Source: Cryptomeria japonica | Taxonomy: Eukaryota > Streptophyta > Pinopsida > Cupressales > Cupressaceae | Reading direction: 5' to 3' | DNA length: 64,000 nucleotides | Assembly: GCF_030272615.1 (NCBI RefSeq) | Contig: NC_081407.1 | Location: 265,670,574 to 265,734,573 of the forward strand | Shown here: positions 59,067-64,000 of the stretch, in pieces | Position numbering within the stretch: the first letter of the stretch is position 1 | Layout: each line of letters begins with the position of its first letter | The notes under the pieces: generated by a model | Database searches by the model: none | What the model saw: the letters and a program-made list of their open reading frames with translations, nothing else | What the model was told of the DNA's origin: nothing | Position numbers and translations under genes: made by a program

Positions 59067-60493
59067 ACTACAGAGTATTTTCATCATTCACTAAAGGTTC
59101 TATCAGAGGCAGACTTTAATTTTAAAATCTGTAGCAGATGGTTTTCCATTTCTCTAGTGAGAGCAGGGCAGAAATTCCCAAGGTCAATCTTAAGAGAGTT
59201 AATCTATCTTTCTCATAAGTGGTTTCTTTTTTCTACTCTTCAGACATTAAATTTGACGTTAAAGTTTGGTGAAATGACTACTTCTTTGAATTCAAACTTT
59301 TCCACCAACTTTAAGAATTGAAACAGGCACGTCATCTTTGACGTTACCTAATCTTGGCCTATCTATCAATGAATTCTCCCACTCGCCTCCCAAATAGAGA
59401 GCCTATGGTCTGCTATCATTCTAAGTATGAGGCATTTGCTATCTGTTGGATGGATATTAACTCTTTAGCCGAGAGATTTGGCATGATTAGAGATAGATAT
59501 CCTTCACCACCTTTGTAGGCGAATTTATTGCAAAGCAGTTCTCATTAATGCATGTCGAAGAAAATGCCCTTTATCCTTTATTCAGCTTCCTCTGCAATTT
59601 TATCAACTAGTTTATGTTTGCAATCACATACAAAACAAGTTAAGTTGCTACAGACCCTCGATTATCAACTAGTTTATCTCTGCAATTGCACACAAAGAAG
59701 ATCAAGGTGCTATAGATTCTTGAAGCTATGTCTGGTGAGGAGCCGTTTGGATTTATTACGAGTGTCTACCCTAGACAAATTTCATGTTTTGGTGCGGACA
59801 CTCCCATTTTTCTCTCAGCCTCCACCCATAAAGTCTCCTTCAGGAAAATCACAGACCTAAGGCTGAAGAGGCTCCTCCTATTCCCCGAGACAATGATTAT
59901 CCTAGCTATTATGCTCATCCTTGGCAGTGGGCATATTAACAAGGAAGAATATCCCCGTGACAACACCAACATCTCATCTCGGTTTGCTACCTCCCTCATG
60001 GATCTAAATCTTGACAAACAAGCAGTCTGGACACTCACCAAAAGGCTATTTCCTAATGACATCTGCTTGAACTGCAAGAGGTTCTTAACAAGGCACGACA
60101 TGATTCTAGGGCTCTTCGGCCAAGCGAGAGAATTCTCTTTAACATTCTCGACGAGCTAATCAAATTCTACCCTTTTCTACTTGACCTTACTGGCAAGGAC
60201 CTTCAAAAGAACAGATCCTTTGTAGGCATGGGCCTCAGATTCCTGAAATGGCATTTTTTGGGGGAAAATATGGAAGATTTGGGCAGGGAGGAAGAGCTTC
60301 TAGAATTTGCCAGACTTAATGGTGTCTTGCCTTAAAAAATAGAAGTGGAGGAACCCCAAGCAGAATAGAGTAGGCGAGGCGGTTGTAGAGGCTTGGGCCT
60401 CAATTCTGGTCAAGGAAGGGACCGTCCTCCGAGTAGAGGTTTTGGAAGAGGCCGAGATCCAAAGCCTCCATCAATGCCAGAAGAAGATTCTTA
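59067..60493 (+). pseudogene. possible third ORF at the LINE 3' end, degenerate
   Basis: After RNase H, 1.4 kb still reads as decayed protein in changing frames. Stretches include REPMVCYHSKYEAFAICWMD near 59400, 59728-60159 (ATG, MSGEEPFGFI), and a helical segment at about 60095-60335 (LFNILDELIKFYPFLL ... LLEFARLNGVLP). It ends in a Gly/Arg-rich tail (GRGCRG-like, SRGFGRGRDPKPP) with a TAA at 60491-60493. The Arg/Gly tail suggests RNA binding, but no domain is recognised. Standard plant L1 elements end after RNase H. A small tandem duplication (TATCAACTAGTTTAT twice) lies at 59598-59680. Confidence 0.4.
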
Positions 60494-60886
60494 ACCAGAC
60501 AGGTGTTTTAAGCTGGGGTTTTTTCCTTTTGAGGCTGTCTTAGAGACCTTAGTTGGTTTTTTAAATCTCTCTACTAAAACAAAATTTTTTATAAAATGTT
60601 TGCTATGCTTTCGTTTTTGTAGCTTTAAACTTTGAAAATATTTTTGAAAGCTTGAAGAGTTTTCATAAGGATTAATATTCCTAAGTAAAAATCTATGTCC
60701 AATTCGAGCCCATAAATTTTTGAGGGCTTTGGAGTTGGTTTTCCTTTTTTGTGCATACTCAGGGATATAGTTTCATATTGTTTGTCTTTAGGCCCTCTGG
60801 GCTTTTTGAAAATTTGGGATTTAATGTTGTAATCTTTCATATGAATTAATATATTAATCTAGCAATGCCTTTTATCGACCAAAAAA
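60494..60886 (+). other. LINE 3' UTR and tail
   Basis: A T-rich 3' UTR ends TTAATATATTAATCTAGC...TTTATCGACC and an A tract. The same kind of ending occurs at the minus-strand LINE fragments at 3645 and 4830. Confidence 0.75.
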
Positions 60887-60906
60887 AATAATATTAATAT
60901 TATATT

Positions 60907-61734
60907 CTAATATTACTATAATATAATATTATATTATGATACATAATATTAATATAAGATAATAATTTTTTAAATATAATATTAATAATATTTTTAATTT
61001 TTTTTTTAATATCATGTTTGGGTTTACTCTTCTAGATAGCTGCCACTATTTTGCATTATTGAATATAACTTTTAATTCAGTGTTGCTGACTAATTCTAAA
61101 ATATATTCAGGACATGCAATTCACATAAATGATAACTTTTTAATATTGTAGCATTAGCATATCTCAATTTGTGTTGAGCCATGTTTGCTTTGCTTTTCCT
61201 ATTAGATTGTTAGTGGTATTCTAACTATTCATACATGGCAATTTTACATGTTCAAACTTTATAACAATGCATAAGAAAAGATATATTGGGATTTTATTTT
61301 AGATATTATTCAAATATAATTTTGCCCTGAAATTAGCTGACACACTGACTATTTTTTTTCAAATGTAGAGAGAAATCGTTGAACAAAATTGAATATGACA
61401 TAAGAGTAAGGAGGAAGCCATATATATCCCAAATCATAGATGTTCAAAATTTAAAGTATATTAGCCATTGAATAGAATTGATAATAATCTATGATGCCAT
61501 GCCATTATAAATATTATTTCAGATCATTTTTATTGCCTTAGAACAACAGGAAGGTAACTTCAAATTGTCTTAGTTGGCATAAGTAATAGTGTTGGCAATG
61601 GAAATGTGTGAAAATTCTATTGCAGTTACTGATTATTAATCTCCTATCTAAATAGATTATTTGACTTCCAAATATCGAATAAAAATACAATTGCAACTTC
61701 ACAAATAAAATCATAGATAGAAAATATAAACACA
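60907..61734. other. AT-rich DNA, nothing recognised
   Basis: It starts with TAATATTA-type palindromic AT sequence continuing from the LINE target. No gene or element was identified. Confidence 0.5.
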
Positions 61735-62263
61735 ATGAATAGAGTATTTTTGGACAAATCGTCCCTAGAAAAAATCGAAGGGAAAACCAATACTACAGAT
61801 GAGGAATTATATTAAACTTCAACAAAATAAGAGATACATGAAATAGCTTGCCTCTTACTGGCAGAGCTCTGGCAATCTCGCAATTTCCTCTGTCGAGATC
61901 CCATAACTGCTATCCCCAACGCTATCACTACGTCCTTGCTAACACTGTAAGACTATTTGCTAAATCTGCAAATTCATTTGCTATCACTGCAAATGATTCT
62001 CAAGTGTATTCTCCAAATGCCTAATGACCCCCTTCTATACTACTCAAGCATTGTAAAACCAACGACCGAGATTAATTCTCAATCAATGACTGAGATAAAT
62101 AACACCTTAACAAATCCTAAATAAATTGGTTGCAAGGTGTCTCTAAGAGAGTCATCTAATTAAATAAATAATTGTCCCTATTCTAACAAATTTGTTCAGA
62201 AAATAATTATTTACAAAATCCTAAAAAATGGACAAACAATTGTTTAAGCTACCCCAACTAACA
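61735..62263 (-). repeat. copia 3' LTR (minus strand), left edge tentative
   Basis: On the minus strand TGTTAGTTGGGG begins directly after AAGAGGGAG (a polypurine tract) that also encodes the end of the copia pol. The 3' end near TATTCA at 61735 is a guess, giving a plausible length of about 530 bp. Confidence 0.45.
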
Positions 62264-62405
62264 CTCCCTCTTAGCGAGGAAGTTGTTCTGCATGACACCC
62301 AACTTATCTCTAAAGAAGATGAATTTCTCCTTCCCCAATGGCTGAGTCAAAATTTATGCTACTCGCTCCTTCGTAGGTATATACTATAGATGAACAATCC
62401 CCCAT
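62258..62405 (-). pseudogene. Ty1/copia pol C-terminus (end of RNase H)
   Basis: The minus strand reads ILTQPLGKEKFIFFRDKLGV and then LAKREC before a TAG that overlaps the LTR start. This is the characteristic C-terminus of copia RNase H (ADILTKPL...FRDKLGV). An in-frame TAA stands where the family has Asp in VADIL. Everything upstream is cut off by the insertion of the next element's LTR at 62406. Confidence 0.85.
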
Positions 62406-63550
62406 TGATGTTGGCATTTTTGATGTTTATGTTGTGATTATCATTGATGGACACACACTTGTATAGAGATCCCCTTTATATGTATGAGCTAGAGCTCAAC
62501 CGGCATTTGTTCCAACCGGTATGTTGTATTCTAGTCTTTAGACTATTGGTGATTTTTCAGAATGTGTTTCTCGGTTTGAAGCGGCATGTCGATCCCAAGC
62601 GGTTCGTAGATCTCAACCGGTATGAGGGAGCAAAGCAGCATAACACATTCTTACTAGTCTTCATTTTTGTTAAACCGGCAACCGGTATTTTGTATGAACC
62701 GGTAATACTCTGTGATGAGTTACCAACCCACAGATTGATTGACGGTGCCGACACACTGACGGTGCTTTTTGTGTCATGTTATTGAGTATGTCTAGATTCA
62801 TTGAACCTAGGAAATTGTAATGTAATCCTATTGGACCGACATAAAATCAGATTCCTTTAAAAGGACATCATGTCTAGGGTTTTGAGTTGTTGCTGTTACT
62901 AAAAGGGTTTATGTTGTGGCTAGGGTTTAAGGTGGTTGTTGAGTTGTTGTAAGAGCGATCTTATTTGAGAAGATCAAGTTGTAATAGAAAGAGATAGAGA
63001 AGACTGAAGTAATGCTGAAATGCATTAGCAGTGAGCTATACTGGATCTAACCAAGCAGTTTGTGCTATTAGATAGATCAAACACTTGTTGATTACTCACA
63101 TCTTTGAAAAGTCTGTAGCCCTTAACCGGGTAGGCCCAAAAGCCTTTGTAAAATCCTCTAACAAGGTGGTTTACTTCTGTGAATCCAAAATCCTCTAACA
63201 AGGTAGTCTTTAATCGGACTTATCTCCTAACAAAGATTGAGATTCCTAACAGGATCTATTTTGGTGAAGAACATTGTAAGAACTTAACCGGTCTGGTTTC
63301 TATTCTGCAGATAGTGACTTGTGAGTTCCATCTCACCGTGGTTTTTTCCTAGTTGGGTTTCCACATCAAATATCATTGTGTTATGGTTGTATTGCTTTTG
63401 TGGGTGAATGCTTTATTTGCATTTTGGTTTGCATGTGTGATAACCGGTCTGTCTGTTAGACTATTTTACCGATTTATCTTCAGACTGTGTAAGTGTTTAA
63501 GTACAGAGATTTTTGGCATACTAATTCACCCCCCCTCTTAGTATTCATCA
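62406..63550 (+). repeat. 5' LTR of an LTR retrotransposon entering the window's end
   Basis: It starts TGATGTTGGC and ends TATTCATCA (1145 bp, short inverted ends TGATG/CATCA), immediately before a tRNA-iMet primer site. It has many AACCGG/ACCGGT words. Single-base variants occur too. The LTR interrupts the copia remnant. The second LTR lies outside the window. Confidence 0.8.
62490..62712 (+). repeat. AACCGGY-word cluster in LTR U3
   Basis: At least eight copies of AACCGGT, AACCGGC or AAGCGG(C/T) lie within about 220 bp. Isolated ones follow near 63125, 63285 and 63443. In the U3 of an LTR such clusters often act as transcription-factor sites, but no factor can be named. Confidence 0.65.
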
Positions 63551-63552
63551 AT

Positions 63553-63565
63553 TGGTATCAGAGCC
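63553..63565 (+). other. tRNA-iMet primer-binding site
   Basis: TGGTATCAGAGCC, the classic initiator-Met primer site of plant retrotransposons, lies two bases after the LTR end. Confidence 0.92.
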
Positions 63566-63600
63566 TACCTTTCTATAAGTTTAACCACTTGGAAAGAGAT

Positions 63601-64000
63601 ATGGGGGAATACACCTTGAGGGAACTTACTCAATGGCTCACTCAGTCTGAGCAAGCCTATGATGATCTTATGGTCAAATACAAGGCATCTCAAGCAAAAA
63701 GGAGAGAACATGCAGAGAAGCTGATGGAGCTATCTGAAAGTAGTTCTAAAGATGAAGCTAATATGGAAGCCATGATTGCAGAAGTAAATAAGCTGAATGA
63801 TTCAAACTCCAATTTGAGAAAGGAGTTGGAAGGACTGACCATCCGGTTTAGTCAAGAGCTTGAGAACCGGAGGAAAGCTGAAGATCGGGTAAAGGACAGA
63901 GATCATGAGATCTCCAAGTTGAAACAAGAGATTAGTGCACTGACTGCTCGCCTTCATGAGAGCAGCATGGAAAAGGAAGACATGCAAGGAGAACTGAACA
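63601..64000 (+). CDS. gag-position coiled-coil ORF, partial (runs off window)
   Basis: The ATG at 63601 is 35 nt after the primer site, and the frame stays open for all 133 codons to the window's end. The product starts MGEYTLRELTQWL and is dominated by Glu/Lys/Ser heptad-like text (DRDHEISKLKQEISALTARL), predicting a long coiled coil. It has no stop, unlike the other elements here, so this copy may be younger. The lineage (copia or gypsy) cannot be told without pol. The minus-strand frame at 63802-63987 is a shadow. Confidence 0.65.
   Translation, partial: MGEYTLRELTQWLTQSEQAYDDLMVKYKASQAKRREHAEKLMELSESSSKDEANMEAMIAEVNKLNDSNSNLRKELEGLTIRFSQELENRRKAEDRVKDRDHEISKLKQEISALTARLHESSMEKEDMQGELN

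Larger units (their letters stand above)
52594..60886 (+). mobile_element. full-length L1-type LINE with 20-bp target duplication
   Basis: An 8.3-kb insertion is bounded by perfect direct repeats AATAATATTAATATTATATT at 52574-52593 and 60887-60906, with a short A tract at the 3' end. Inside are a 5' UTR, ORF1, ORF2 (endonuclease, reverse transcriptase, zinc-finger-like region, RNase H), a further degenerate coding-like region and a 3' UTR. It is unusually long for a LINE with this domain set. Stops and frameshifts throughout show that it is inactive, although the target duplication has stayed perfect. Confidence 0.92.

Overview
The window reads as nuclear DNA of a seed plant, most likely a conifer of the cypress/yew group. 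The only two intact host genes are thaumatin-like (PR-5) genes. Their protein resembles the Cupressaceae pollen-allergen type (Cup a 3 / Jun a 3 / Cry j 3) by recall, not by a search. Almost everything else is transposable-element sequence, much of it nested and decayed, as expected of a very large repeat-rich gymnosperm genome. There is no bacterial-type gene, operon or CRISPR array.

Layout. 1-3605: the 5' part of a Ty3/gypsy Tat-like element on the minus strand (leader, tRNA-Trp primer site, LTR). 3640-6815: LINE 3' fragments. 6816-11357: mostly unrecognised AT-rich DNA with one well-preserved tRNA-derived SINE (10085-10410, 16-bp target duplication). 11358-25649: a probable copia solo LTR split by a complete 13.9-kb Tat-like element (11626-25549, LTRs about 1.74 kb, target duplication GGAAT, tRNA-Trp primer site, dual-RNase-H pol full of stops). 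27049-29446: the 3' end of a chromovirus on the minus strand (integrase plus chromodomain, then LTR). It is interrupted at 29447 by a non-autonomous LTR element (element A, 29447-33917, tRNA-Arg primer site). 33933-35160: tandem 364-bp units that each contain a 5S-rRNA-like stretch. 35161-40195: long non-coding DNA.

40196-52400: a duplicated thaumatin-like locus (TLP1 at 40622-42003, TLP2 at 50569-51711, both minus strand). The copies are separated by a second tRNA-Arg-primed non-autonomous element (element B, 43192-48041) and a LINE 3' fragment. 52594-60886: a full-length but inactivated 8.3-kb L1-type LINE with a perfect 20-bp target duplication, inserted about 0.9 kb upstream of TLP2. 61735-62400: remnant of a copia element on the minus strand. 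62406-64000: the start of another LTR element (LTR, tRNA-iMet primer site, coiled-coil gag-like ORF running off the window).

The two TLP genes share a two-exon structure (signal-peptide exon, phase-1 intron, mature-protein exon), matching TATA boxes and similar 3' ends. Their mature regions differ at 12 of 226 residues and both keep all 16 cysteines, so both look functional. The most unusual signals are in the repeats: a primer site extended to a complete 3' tRNA-Trp half, a tRNA-Arg 5' half just before a 3' LTR, 5S-rRNA-derived tandem units, open frames inside LTRs, an exact 50-bp minisatellite in place of gag, and a possible third ORF at the 3' end of conifer LINEs.
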